This document shows positions 54,082 to 63,766 of a DNA stretch of 64,000 nt, one piece after another; position 1 is the stretch's first letter, and each line of letters begins with the position of its first letter. Position numbers and translations under genes: made by a program. The stretch is from JAAURB01 sp049647265 (lineage in GTDB: Bacteria > Cyanobacteriota > Cyanobacteriia > Cyanobacteriales > Microcoleaceae), in assembly GCA_049647265.1 (NCBI GenBank), contig JBARXJ010000063.1:124001-188000 (forward strand). Reading direction: 5' to 3'. Below the pieces are notes generated by a model. That model saw nothing but the letters and a program-made list of their open reading frames with translations, was not told the DNA's origin and ran no database searches.

Positions 54082-55233
54082 TTACTCTAGTAGTACTTCT
54101 CTAACTCTTTGAGCAATATTCAACCAGTTAAAGTGAGTCTCAGCATAGTCACGGCAGACATTTCTAGAGGGAAGTGTGAGTTCAGTTGTTAGTAAAGATT
54201 CTAACTTTGTTGCGATTGCCTTTTCAGTAATCGAATCTGTAATTAAATCCGGAGAAAAAGGGGTTAAAATTTCTGGCATTCCTCCAACAGGTGTACATAA
54301 AACAGGTGTTCCACAAGCTAAAGATTCTAAAACAATTAAACCAAATCCTTCTAAAGATTGACTAGGAACTACAGTTAAATCTGCCGCCTGATAGGCAATA
54401 GGGAGCTGTTCATCCGGTAAATAACCGAGGAATTTAATATGATGATTTAATCCTAATTCTGTCGCTTGTTTTTCCAGAGTTTCTCTCAATGCACCTTTTC
54501 CCGCAATGGCTAACCAAACCTCAGGAACTTTAGGCTTAATTAAGGCGATCGCATTCAATAACTGACTGATACCCATGCGATGAACTAAGCGACGTGGGGT
54601 AAATAATATAAAACGATCTTGAGGAAAATTCAGTTTTTCTCGGGCTTCTTTGCAGGATAAATTCGGTTGAAACCGAATCGTATCAACTCCCCCTGGAATG
54701 ATATTAATTTGATCCCAAGGAATGTGATAGTTTTGATGTAAAATTTCCCCGAAGGCTTTACTCAATACAATAAAGCGATCGCACTTTTCATACACCTTTT
54801 TTTCAATCCAATATTTAGCCATAATTCCCAGTTTATTGGCTCCTTCTTGTTCGCTTTCCAGCGCCCAAGGGCCATGAAACGTAAAGGTAATGGGAACATT
54901 TTTCGGTAAGTCAGAAAGAAGTGGTAAATCATATAATGCAAAATGCAAGTTAATCGCATCTGGCTGAGTGAAATGTCTGTTTTTGAAGTTTTGACGACTT
55001 AGCCAAAATCGTTGTAGAAGGGAATGATTGGGTTCCGCTAAATTGGTAAGTTTGATAGAAGAGTTAGACTCACTAGACGGTAATCCTACACCGCACAGTT
55101 CTACTTGATTGTGTTGTTTATATAAGTGATGAATCAGTTCATAAACATAGCGATTTAAGCCGCCTGGCATTGTGGGAAACCAGCCATTTCCTACACAAAG
55201 AATTGATTCAGATGTTGCCTGTTTGTTTTCCAT
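54082..55233 (-). CDS. Glycosyltransferase family 4
   Basis: 383-residue GT-B enzyme: GWFPTMPGGLNRYVYELI at the start, FTFHGPWALESEQEG, RFIVLSKAFGEIL, INIIPGGVDTIRFQPN, LFTPRRLVHRMGISQLL, IKFLGYLPDEQLPIAY and the donor motif EGFGLIVLESLACGTPVL. Signature of GT4. On the same strand as the dioxygenase (43-base gap) and the FG-GAP gene. Specificity unknown. Confidence 0.93.
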   Translation of the reverse strand: MENKQATSESILCVGNGWFPTMPGGLNRYVYELIHHLYKQHNQVELCGVGLPSSESNSSIKLTNLAEPNHSLLQRFWLSRQNFKNRHFTQPDAINLHFALYDLPLLSDLPKNVPITFTFHGPWALESEQEGANKLGIMAKYWIEKKVYEKCDRFIVLSKAFGEILHQNYHIPWDQINIIPGGVDTIRFQPNLSCKEAREKLNFPQDRFILFTPRRLVHRMGISQLLNAIALIKPKVPEVWLAIAGKGALRETLEKQATELGLNHHIKFLGYLPDEQLPIAYQAADLTVVPSQSLEGFGLIVLESLACGTPVLCTPVGGMPEILTPFSPDLITDSITEKAIATKLESLLTTELTLPSRNVCRDYAETHFNWLNIAQRVREVLLE

Positions 55234-55275
55234 AATAATTTTTGATGATTAAAGTGTTTACTAATATTTTTCTGC

Positions 55276-58200
55276 TTAAGTCCAAACGCTTAAGTCTACA
55301 GAATCTTGACTGATCGGCCATTGTTCGCCGCCAATTCGCACTAGCGACGTAATATCATCTGGCGAGTTATTTAAATTCAATATAAGAGAAGCACCATTGG
55401 AAACTTTAAAATCAAACCCATCCTCGAATCCCTGCAAAACAGTTAATCCAAAATCAATTTGAGTGGGGTTATTATTATTCAAAGTATCGTTAGGTTCTAA
55501 ATCTACTGCTTCAACTTGAGTCAGCGCTTGATTAGAAACAATTGACCCTCGATAACGATTCCCATCTTCATCCCCGGTTGCCCGTAGATGCCAGGTGTTA
55601 CCAATTCCTTGCCAGAGAAATAGTCCTGCATCATTCAACCCATAGTCCGGCTCTCCCAGGGGACTGGGTAACGGAATGAAGTAAGCATTTGGGGTGTCTA
55701 AACTGGCTGTATTTGGATTAACCGCAGATGTTGCAATTTGGTTATCCTGTCGATAGCTAAAACCAATCAGCGTTGGATCGGGTATTGTGACATCCAACCC
55801 ATCCTGTTGAGTGCCGATATTTCCCGTAATATCCACCCCATTATCAAAGGATGTGAGTACATCTTTTCCGGGGCCACCCCCATCTAAACCAATCGTTTCA
55901 TAGTTGGCAGACTCAGCCGTCAATACCGTCAGTTGGGCCGGGTGAAATTCACCATCTCCATTCAAACGGAATTCAATCGCATCAGAATTGGAACTTTGAC
56001 CGACAAATAAGCCCAGATCTTGACCTGGAGTCACGTCAGGACGTTGTGGCAATGTATCGGAAGAGAGAATCCATCCCTCTGGAGTCAAGCCTATTTCTTT
56101 TGCCCCGACGCTTAACTGTTGCGGATATGCGACCCCATCCTGAGTGATAGATAACAGCGCAGTTTGACCGGGAGTCAGTTGAAAGTCAAACCCATCTTGC
56201 TGGTCGATAATATAAGAGGTGAGAGAGACTCCAAATTCATTGACTGTCCAAACATCGTTGGGTTCTAAATCCACTGAATTAACGCTAGTTAAGGCATTAG
56301 CGGTAATTAAATTGGTTTGATAAACTGTAAAATCCCCTTGGCTTGAAGTTCGCAGAGAATAGGGGCCGTCGAAGGTATCTTTCCACAGAAATACTCCCGC
56401 GTCGCTTCCTATAACAGACTGTGGTTGACCGGGGGAAAATACCCCTGTGGGTTCGCTGACTTGTAGAATTTGATTAGCTGCAATATTCTCTAAACGTTGC
56501 TCAATGCCGCTGGGCCACTGAATCAGCAGTTCATCGATGGTTTGATTTTCTCCTAAGCCAAAATGCAAGCGTTGATGATTTTGAGAACGACGATGAATGC
56601 CGTTATTTTGTTCTCGTAGCTGGGTGACACCGTCGCTTGTGAGCCAGACTTGCGCCCCAACACCATCTCTGTTAGATTCAGTTCCCAGTAAGTCAATCAA
56701 AAGCCAGGCGTTATCATTTCCTTGATTTTGGAACAGTTGATCGGGGCCGTCGCTGGCTAATACGCCGGGAAATAAGGCATTGGTGACAAACAAATCTAAA
56801 AAGCCATCTAGATTGTAATCGGCTGTTGCCACTGAGTCACCCACTCCCAAAGCCGTCCCACTGGCTCCCCCAGTTTCTGGCACTGATAGAAAGGTTGCAT
56901 CTCCTTGATTTTCTAACAACACATTGGCGAGATTACCCGATGCCCGAGTTGCCACGACATAAACATCTGTATCGCCATCATTGTCAAAATCTCCAGTGGT
57001 TACATTTCGACCCGCAATAGAAATCTCATCCAGACCTGCTGCGTCACTGGCATCCTCAAATCCATCGCCTGTATTGATTAATAAAATATCATCCAGGGGT
57101 TCCGGCTCCGGATTAAATCCCAAAGCTGTCAGGTTTGAAATCGATTCTTCAGCATCAATTTGAACCCGTAGCATTCCTCTGGTGGGCTGAGAATAGAGTA
57201 CCTGCCACAGTTGTTGCTCAGGGTCATAGCCAATGTAAACACTCTCTTGCTCACCAGGGACATCATGAGGGAGTATCCCCACCACATCTGGGTTATCCGG
57301 AGATAGGGTAAACTCAAAACTCTCTGGATTAATTCCGGTTTCTCCGATGTAAACATTCTGCTGTGCATCTATATCTCCAGAGCGAAAAGTAAAGCTGATA
57401 TCTCCGCTGGTATTAAATTGTAGGCCATCTTCCTCGGCTTCTGGGTTTAGACTGGCTTTCACGCCATTGTCAGCAAACTGAGTTAGTCCGATGCCTCCCA
57501 TACCCGCCCGCGTCAGGTAAATATCAACCAACTGGTCATTATTGAAATCGGCAAAGGCAATATCTTCGACCGCCCGCAGCCCGGAAAAAATGGGGTCATC
57601 TACGCGCTGAAGTGGCTCCTCTAAGGGGTTTTCACTGATTTCAAATACCGTGACTCGACCCCCCCGACTAGAAAATAGTTCCGGGCGATCGTCATTATAG
57701 AGGTCAGTAATCATGGTAAAATCACTGCTGGAGAGATCAAATCCTACTGCCTCACCCACATCTTCAAATCCGGTTTCAGTTTGACGGAAAATCGTCGGCG
57801 GTGCTTGGCGATCCGGACGGGAGGGGGTAGAGATGACCGCATCTAACTTGCCATCCTGGTCAATATCAAACCAATTGGGCGTGCGCGATCGCGACAGAGG
57901 ATAATCCACCCCCAGCTCAACCGCTACATCCCTCAACGAGCCGTCTGTTTCTTCCTCAGTCCCTTCATTGAGAAAGAGCAAATTTGCGCCACTTCCCTTA
58001 CCTTCCCCGGCCCCGACATACTGGATAATATCGGAGTCTCCGTCGTTATCGAAGTCAGCCCAAGCCGCACCATGAGTATCCGTTGCCGGCTGTAAGTTCT
58101 CCTCAAACACATCGGGTGCGATATTAATGAATGTACCATCTCCTTGATTGAGATAAAGACTAATCGGTTCAAAGTGATTACTGACCCAGATATCAGGTAG

Positions 58201-58296
58201 AGTATCCTGATTAAAATCTCCCCATGAGGCACCAAAACTGATACCTTCTACAAATTCAATTCCAGCCGAGTTAGTGTTTTCTGTAAAGCGAATCAT
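55276..58296 (-). CDS. FG-GAP / ASPIC-UnbV beta-propeller protein with two C-terminal repeats
   Basis: 1,006 residues. Residues 1 to about 540 hold several FG-GAP/VCBS-type units with calcium-binding DxDxDG loops (ADFDNDGDSDI, DIDQDGKLDA, DFDNDGDTDV, DYNLDGFLDL). Residues about 550-615 are an ASPIC/UnbV module (LHFGLGENQTIDELLIQWPS). Then a duplicated module at 632 to about 745 and 889-1006 (DAGVFLW/DAGLFLW, VDLEPND, DGFDF). No signal peptide precedes the first unit (MIRFTENTNSAGIEF), so export route is unclear. Placed in the glycan locus; perhaps a surface adhesin or matrix protein (inference). Confidence 0.85.
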   Translation of the reverse strand: MIRFTENTNSAGIEFVEGISFGASWGDFNQDTLPDIWVSNHFEPISLYLNQGDGTFINIAPDVFEENLQPATDTHGAAWADFDNDGDSDIIQYVGAGEGKGSGANLLFLNEGTEEETDGSLRDVAVELGVDYPLSRSRTPNWFDIDQDGKLDAVISTPSRPDRQAPPTIFRQTETGFEDVGEAVGFDLSSSDFTMITDLYNDDRPELFSSRGGRVTVFEISENPLEEPLQRVDDPIFSGLRAVEDIAFADFNNDQLVDIYLTRAGMGGIGLTQFADNGVKASLNPEAEEDGLQFNTSGDISFTFRSGDIDAQQNVYIGETGINPESFEFTLSPDNPDVVGILPHDVPGEQESVYIGYDPEQQLWQVLYSQPTRGMLRVQIDAEESISNLTALGFNPEPEPLDDILLINTGDGFEDASDAAGLDEISIAGRNVTTGDFDNDGDTDVYVVATRASGNLANVLLENQGDATFLSVPETGGASGTALGVGDSVATADYNLDGFLDLFVTNALFPGVLASDGPDQLFQNQGNDNAWLLIDLLGTESNRDGVGAQVWLTSDGVTQLREQNNGIHRRSQNHQRLHFGLGENQTIDELLIQWPSGIEQRLENIAANQILQVSEPTGVFSPGQPQSVIGSDAGVFLWKDTFDGPYSLRTSSQGDFTVYQTNLITANALTSVNSVDLEPNDVWTVNEFGVSLTSYIIDQQDGFDFQLTPGQTALLSITQDGVAYPQQLSVGAKEIGLTPEGWILSSDTLPQRPDVTPGQDLGLFVGQSSNSDAIEFRLNGDGEFHPAQLTVLTAESANYETIGLDGGGPGKDVLTSFDNGVDITGNIGTQQDGLDVTIPDPTLIGFSYRQDNQIATSAVNPNTASLDTPNAYFIPLPSPLGEPDYGLNDAGLFLWQGIGNTWHLRATGDEDGNRYRGSIVSNQALTQVEAVDLEPNDTLNNNNPTQIDFGLTVLQGFEDGFDFKVSNGASLILNLNNSPDDITSLVRIGGEQWPISQDSVDLSVWT

Positions 58297-58350
58297 AAGT
58301 TGATTAACTGATGAAAGGTCTAAGCTTTTGTGAACGTTTAACTAGAGAAA

Positions 58351-59313
58351 TTAATCCTCCAAAGCAAAGCTTTTAATTGGATAAAATTGCAACGCGATAT
58401 CTTTAACTATTTCAAAAATTGCTCGTCGTTCTTCTTTTGAAAAAGAATTGATTCTGAGGTCGAAAATATCAGCGCTATTACGTTTAAAATCCTGAACGAC
58501 TCCCTTTTTAGCTTCAGCAGAACGATTTCCCTGAGTTTGTTTGATGATATATTGTTCCACTCGCTCTGACCAAGGTAAATTTAACTGTTGATAAAGTTGT
58601 TGAAAGACTGGAATTGGAGATTGACTTAATGCTTCATGAGTAATTAATTGCCAGTCCGGATAGCGTGAACTTTGAGTCAGAAAAATTTTATGAATTCCTC
58701 GCCAGTAAGCGGCGGCGGCTAGAATAGGATCTGCTCTTTTCTGATAAATCCAATCCTGTTCGGTTGCAAAATAATCTTCGATTAAAGCCGGCTGGTCGTT
58801 AATTTCCCCCAGATGCGGCCACCAATTCACCCGCTTTAAACTCGCAATAAACGAGAGAGGATGTTTGATGATAATCACTGGTTTTACTTGAAAGTTTAAA
58901 TATAAATATTCTGTCAATAAATTACCAATTGGATCTTTAATAATGGCTGCCTGATGAAAGGGGTTCAGTTTTGCCATTCTGAGGTAGAAAGGGCCGCGAC
59001 TTCCAAACATCTGTTTTATCAGTTTTCGAGGAATATTATCTTTATCCGGTATTTTAGTTCTGAGGTTAAAATTATACTGAAATAAAGACTGAGTTAAGCG
59101 ATCAAATTCTTGCATTTCGGGTGTATCCAAACTAGAACGAATATAAGGATACCAACGATTCATGTTAGGAATTCCACATTGAGGATTAAAAGGTTCATGA
59201 ATATAGTCTACGCTGATAGGTAAGCTTAATATTGTGCCGACAAAGGTCGTACCACTGCGAATTGTTCCGGTCACAAAAATCCAATTTTTAATTTGATTAA
59301 CTGCTAGTTTCAT
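58351..59313 (-). CDS. PAPS-dependent sulfotransferase
   Basis: 320 residues, sulfotransferase fold. The 5'-phosphosulfate loop is FVTGTIRSGTTFVGTILSL at about 13-31; VIIKHPLSFIASLKRVNWW (the R and S of the 3'-phosphate site) follows, and HEPFNP. It likely sulfates a hydroxyl of the exported polysaccharide, using PAPS made by CysC at 29729-30274. Nine bases from the O-antigen ligase-like gene, so one operon. Acceptor unknown. Confidence 0.87.
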   Translation of the reverse strand: MKLAVNQIKNWIFVTGTIRSGTTFVGTILSLPISVDYIHEPFNPQCGIPNMNRWYPYIRSSLDTPEMQEFDRLTQSLFQYNFNLRTKIPDKDNIPRKLIKQMFGSRGPFYLRMAKLNPFHQAAIIKDPIGNLLTEYLYLNFQVKPVIIIKHPLSFIASLKRVNWWPHLGEINDQPALIEDYFATEQDWIYQKRADPILAAAAYWRGIHKIFLTQSSRYPDWQLITHEALSQSPIPVFQQLYQQLNLPWSERVEQYIIKQTQGNRSAEAKKGVVQDFKRNSADIFDLRINSFSKEERRAIFEIVKDIALQFYPIKSFALED

Positions 59314-59321
59314 AATTCAGA

Positions 59322-60737
59322 TTAGTGATGGTTTAAATGATCGGGTTCTAAATAATATAAACTTTGAAGTTTTTGATTAAATTTATTATACTTTTTCGCG
59401 GCAATTCCTAAACTCATAAATCCCCATAGAATCATTCCTTGTACTTCCACATGAGGTCTGGCTAAAGGCAATTGAATTAACGTACTAATCGCAATTGCGC
59501 AGGCAGCACTCGCAAACGGATCGGCGCGAGTTTCAGAGCCTTGAAATAAACTAAACATTAGGATTAAAACTCCGCTAAAATAACAGAATGTGCCAAACCA
59601 ACCTAAGTCTAATAGAGAAGATAAAATCCCACTATCATGAGGCAGTCCTCCTATACCTTTTCCTAAGTAACTGTTAAATGCATCATCAATAAGTTCAGAG
59701 TAAGTTTCTTGTCTTGCCTCAGCACTAGTGTCTCCTTCAATTTCAGTAATAGTCGTAAAACGATCACCAATAAAATCAGAAAAAGGTTCTAAAGTGATTA
59801 AAGGAACGACACAGATTGCTGTTAATATTATGGTGATGATAATACGAATTTTAATATTCGCTTTCAGAGATCCAGTCAGTAATAATAGTCCGAATAACCA
59901 AGTAGCCCACGTTGTCCGTTTTCTAGCGAGTAAAAAAGAAAGATAGCCTAAACCTGTGGCTGGGGCTGCTACATTTCCCTTATTTGGATTAACTAATAAT
60001 AATAATAAACCCGCCGTCATGACGGTTCCAAACGGTTGATTGGAAGCCATTGTACTCCAGACATTTAGCCCTAAGGGTTCAGGTTTTCCACCGCTGGCAA
60101 ACTCTGATTTAATCAACCAATAAATATCCCATTCAGGAGCAATTAGAAATTGCATAATTCCATAAGCTCCCATAACGATAACACCCCATAAAAATATTCG
60201 TTGAATGGTTTTACGATAACTTAAATAATTTTTCCAGTTTATAAAAATATGAAGTCCAAATAAAACAGGACAAACCCAGTCCAATAAAGCAATTCCTACT
60301 TTTACGGGGCTGCGATTAATTAATCCCACTAAAAATCCGTAAAGTACTGCTAATAAGGATAAAATATAGGGAAAACCTCCTTGCTGATAGAGTTTTGGTA
60401 GGTTTCGCCACAAAGTAATAGAACTAACAAATGTAACGAGAAAGGGTGCGAGTAAAATTGGACTGGGTTCAGTGTAACTACTACGATAATCAGCCATTCG
60501 TCGGATAAAAGGAGTTAGAAACCATAACCACCAGGTGAAGCCAATATACAAGATTGGATAACGAAAATAAAGAAATACCCCAACTCCTAAAGCACCTGCC
60601 GGAAAAAGTAGATTTAAAATCTTTCCTAACCCCGCCAGAATACACAGAGTTGTAATAAAAATAAGTCCTAATATCGCAGTCCAAGCCAGGGCTGGCTGCA
60701 AGCTGAAAGGCTTGAAAAAGGATTGTTTATCATTCAT
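59322..60737 (-). CDS. O-antigen ligase/polymerase-like membrane protein
   Basis: 471 residues with about 11 hydrophobic helices, of the Wzy/WaaL (O-antigen ligase) type. The long periplasmic loop between helices (about 290-360) holds RFTTITEIEGDTSAEARQET and a glycine-rich GKGIGGLPHDSG, as expected for Wzy_C enzymes. Would polymerise or ligate the sugar chain at the periplasmic face. AGGAG lies seven bases before the ATG. Cyanobacterial hormogonium-polysaccharide loci have related genes; this assignment is not specific enough to say Hps. Confidence 0.82.
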   Translation of the reverse strand: MNDKQSFFKPFSLQPALAWTAILGLIFITTLCILAGLGKILNLLFPAGALGVGVFLYFRYPILYIGFTWWLWFLTPFIRRMADYRSSYTEPSPILLAPFLVTFVSSITLWRNLPKLYQQGGFPYILSLLAVLYGFLVGLINRSPVKVGIALLDWVCPVLFGLHIFINWKNYLSYRKTIQRIFLWGVIVMGAYGIMQFLIAPEWDIYWLIKSEFASGGKPEPLGLNVWSTMASNQPFGTVMTAGLLLLLVNPNKGNVAAPATGLGYLSFLLARKRTTWATWLFGLLLLTGSLKANIKIRIIITIILTAICVVPLITLEPFSDFIGDRFTTITEIEGDTSAEARQETYSELIDDAFNSYLGKGIGGLPHDSGILSSLLDLGWFGTFCYFSGVLILMFSLFQGSETRADPFASAACAIAISTLIQLPLARPHVEVQGMILWGFMSLGIAAKKYNKFNQKLQSLYYLEPDHLNHH

Positions 60738-60790
60738 TAAATTTCTCCTATATGAACGTTAATTATCTTTTTTAAAGCCTAAGCAAAATT

Positions 60791-61759
60791 TTAGGATTTA
60801 TGCTGTGTTAAAGTTTCTACAGATGGGCTAAATGGCTGACTGTTTTTCCAAGTTTTCCAGCCCTGCAAATGTCCACGTATCGATACAATCAGCTTTTGTC
60901 CGGCAACTTTTCCTTCGCTGGGTAAAAATCGAAGCCACTGAACAAACCCTCGCTCACCTCGAGTTCCTACTAATATTGCCCAAAACATATAAATGAATCG
61001 TTGTATGGGTGAAAAATAGTCTAATACAGCTAAAGTTTTATTATGTACGATGTTAAACATCGCCAGCTCATTAAACTGATTTCGTTTATCTTCGTCAAAC
61101 CGTTTTCCTAAATAATGATCGACTTCAATATTCGGATCGTAGACGACCTTCCAGCCTGCTTTTTTTAAGGCTAAACAAAACTCAATTTCGTAATGAATTT
61201 GAGAACTTGTGCCTAGCATTCGAGCATCAAAGCGCTTATTGCCAATAGCTTTTTGTCGAAAGCTCATATTAACGCCTTTTAGAATATCCACTTCACGAGC
61301 CTCACCCACTCCAAAGTTATGGTTACCAATGACCCGTCCAAACCATTGAAGTCGCCCTACAGTTTGCCGTGAACCTTCTTTTAATTGATTATTTCTGTAT
61401 ACAAAATCACGTCCACCCACGCCAGCAACTTGCTCATCGGATAAAAAGTGAGTTTCGATACGTGCTAGCCATTCAGGGCGAGGCACAGCATCATCATCTG
61501 TAATGGCGATAATATCTCCACCCGCAGCATCCAAAGCCATATTCAGCGCTGCTATCACTCCAGATGCGGTGACTGTGATCACATTCAGTGGTAAAGTGTC
61601 TGGGTTAAAGGTTTCCAAAAAAGTCCAGGTTTGAGTATCGATATCCCGCACCGTTACAATAATTTGATCGGCAAGTCGGACTTGGTTTTTCAAGCCTTCT
61701 AGACAATTTGCTAAGTCTTGAGGACGACGATAGGTAGGAACAATAACAGTTAGTTTCAT
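60791..61759 (-). CDS. Glycosyltransferase family 2
   Basis: 322 residues, GT-A fold. MKLTVIVPTYRRPQDLANCL is the family start, IAITDDDAVPRPEWLARIE holds the metal-binding acidic cluster, and GVGEAREVDILKGVNMSFR plus YEIEFCLALKKAGWKVVYDP follow. The frame extends to 61810, but the extra 17 residues (MLLSCQTIAH...) do not fit the family, so ATG 61759 is chosen. Shared cluster with the ligase-like gene. Sugar unknown. Confidence 0.92.
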   Translation of the reverse strand: MKLTVIVPTYRRPQDLANCLEGLKNQVRLADQIIVTVRDIDTQTWTFLETFNPDTLPLNVITVTASGVIAALNMALDAAGGDIIAITDDDAVPRPEWLARIETHFLSDEQVAGVGGRDFVYRNNQLKEGSRQTVGRLQWFGRVIGNHNFGVGEAREVDILKGVNMSFRQKAIGNKRFDARMLGTSSQIHYEIEFCLALKKAGWKVVYDPNIEVDHYLGKRFDEDKRNQFNELAMFNIVHNKTLAVLDYFSPIQRFIYMFWAILVGTRGERGFVQWLRFLPSEGKVAGQKLIVSIRGHLQGWKTWKNSQPFSPSVETLTQHKS

Positions 61760-61817
61760 AGGAATTTTTATCTGTACTATATGTGCGATTGTTTGACAAC
61801 TTAGTAACACAATTCAA

Positions 61818-62690
61818 CTACCATAACTCCAAAAATCGAGAACGCTGAATAATATCTGGCCAAGCATTCAGAGCTTTTTTCCGGATTAAATATTGTGTTG
61901 TATGGGGAAAATAAATGCTGAGAAAAGCCAGTAATTTAAAAGGACTTGGAAATAATTCTTTATAACGCTTTACTCCGATATAAAGCCGTGCTGCGATTTG
62001 ATGAATATCGTAATCTGTGAGTTTGCCAAACTGGATATCATCTAAAGTATTTTTCTCTCCTTCAAAACGAGGACGAGTATCTAAAGCTCTTAGTTCTTTA
62101 CAGAAAATAATTTGATATCCCAGCTTTAAAGCCCGCAAACAAAGAATCGCATCCCCCTGACCAAAAAAGATTTCTTCTTCCCATTGCACTACATCAAAAA
62201 ATGAGCGAGGAAATACAGCGGCATGAATATGGACGCATTCAGGATTGCTATCCGTAGGACGATAGAAACCGCGAAAAGATAGCTTAGTTGGGAAGTTTTT
62301 TTCTTGTCCTGATTGGGTATAGCTAACGCCGGTTAAAAACGTTTTTTGTTGTTGTTCAGGGGACAGTTTGCTGTATCGAGCTATAGCCTTCTCAATAAAG
62401 TCAGGATCTAGCCAAATATCATCATCTACAAAGGCGATTAAATCTGTGTCTTTAACGGAATTAACGGCACAGTTTCGATTTGCATTAACGCCTCGTTGTG
62501 GCCCTAGAATATACCGGGTTCCCGGATATTTTTCGACAATTTCACGATGTTTTTGCTGCATCTGAGGGTCAGATGAATCGTCCGAAACAATCGCTGCATG
62601 AGGCTTTACTGTTGAGCGCCAAATAGCTTTTAAACAATGGTCTAATCGTTCCGGTGCATTGCGAACTGTGGTACAGGTTGATAATCGCAT
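61818..62690 (-). CDS. Glycosyltransferase family 2
   Basis: 290 residues. MRLSTCTTVRNAPERLDHCL, DDSSDPQMQQKH, the DxD-like VDDDIWLDPDF at about 90, then HAAVFPRSFF and IFFGQGDAILCLRALKLGY. C-terminal helices (PHTTQYLIRKKALNAWP) may be membrane-associated. AGGAG lies 11 bases before the ATG. Part of the same operon as the two other GT2 genes. Donor unknown. Confidence 0.92.
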   Translation of the reverse strand: MRLSTCTTVRNAPERLDHCLKAIWRSTVKPHAAIVSDDSSDPQMQQKHREIVEKYPGTRYILGPQRGVNANRNCAVNSVKDTDLIAFVDDDIWLDPDFIEKAIARYSKLSPEQQQKTFLTGVSYTQSGQEKNFPTKLSFRGFYRPTDSNPECVHIHAAVFPRSFFDVVQWEEEIFFGQGDAILCLRALKLGYQIIFCKELRALDTRPRFEGEKNTLDDIQFGKLTDYDIHQIAARLYIGVKRYKELFPSPFKLLAFLSIYFPHTTQYLIRKKALNAWPDIIQRSRFLELW

Positions 62691-62736
62691 TTTTAATAAT
62701 TCTCCTAAGTTAGATTAAAGCTTTTTGATTAAAATA

Positions 62737-63720
62737 TTATGTGGATAATGACTTGGATAGAAATAGGGTTTTAATCATCCTCATAATGGGTTGAGGCAAA
62801 TAATCTTTTGTAAATCGGAATAAATCACGCAGGATATTGAATGCAGCATACTGAATAGACATATATTTTGCGACTTCTATCCAAGATTTAATCCAGTGAT
62901 AATAATATTTTTCTCTAAAGAATTCTCTGGCCGCTGTTGAATGGATTTCAGCGTAGAGACGGTTGATGGGTAAAATCTCAAGTTTTCGACTTTCTATTAG
63001 AGGATAAAAACGCTCTAAACAAATGATTCTTGACTGTTTTCTTGCCTCAATTTTGCTTATGCTAAAATCAGTCAGTTGACCGTTACCATGTTTTCGGATG
63101 ATGGCAAGGGGTTGGGATGTAAAAATGGGTTGATAGCCGTGTATATAGCAGCGAGTATAGAATTCTCTATCTGAACCGACTTTGAAAAATTCATCAAATA
63201 AACCTACTGTCTCAAACACCTCTCGTTTCAGAACAATAGTAGAAGGACTACAGATAAAACTTGACGTGACAAGCAGTGCATGGAGTGGACTATTAAATCT
63301 TCGTAAATCGACTTTTTGAGACTTTACAACTTGTTTATTTTCCATCGTGTAGTCGATAATTATATCGCTCACGCCAAAAAAGCCTTGTTGGTTTTCTAAT
63401 GTTGAAACTTGAGAGGATAAATAGTTGGTTTCCCAGAGATCATCAGAATCCAATGGAGCAATATATCGACCTTTCGCGACTTTGATTCCCTGATTGCGTG
63501 CTGCTGGACATCCGATATTTTTTTCAAGTGTAATTAAGTGAATATCGGGATATTGCTGTTGAACAAAAGCAGAAGTTTCATCAGATGAATTATCATCAAC
63601 AACAATAATTTCTATATTTCCAGTAAAGTCTTGGGAAAAAACACTGGTTAATGCTTCTTTCAGCATATTGATTCGATTGTATGTGGGTATGACGACGGAA
63701 ACATCAATATCTTTATTCAT
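62737..63720 (-). CDS. Glycosyltransferase family 2
   Basis: 327 residues, GT-A. Begins VSVVIPTYNRINMLKEALTS; IIVVDDNSSDET, NIGCPAARNQGIKVAKGRYI, APLDSDDLWE (acidic DxD) and EFYTRCYIHGYQPIF. The C-terminal region is helical and may bind the membrane. 46 bases upstream of the next GT2 gene; likely cotranscribed. Acceptor unknown. Confidence 0.92.
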   Translation of the reverse strand: MNKDIDVSVVIPTYNRINMLKEALTSVFSQDFTGNIEIIVVDDNSSDETSAFVQQQYPDIHLITLEKNIGCPAARNQGIKVAKGRYIAPLDSDDLWETNYLSSQVSTLENQQGFFGVSDIIIDYTMENKQVVKSQKVDLRRFNSPLHALLVTSSFICSPSTIVLKREVFETVGLFDEFFKVGSDREFYTRCYIHGYQPIFTSQPLAIIRKHGNGQLTDFSISKIEARKQSRIICLERFYPLIESRKLEILPINRLYAEIHSTAAREFFREKYYYHWIKSWIEVAKYMSIQYAAFNILRDLFRFTKDYLPQPIMRMIKTLFLSKSLST

Positions 63721-63766
63721 AGTGAGTGATTAATATAGTTATGTTTGATAGTCTTTTAGAATAGAA

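Noticed and set aside
59322..60737. Naming the polymerase-like gene hpsL
   Set aside because: The membrane topology fits many O-antigen ligase/polymerase proteins; no specific feature supports that symbol.
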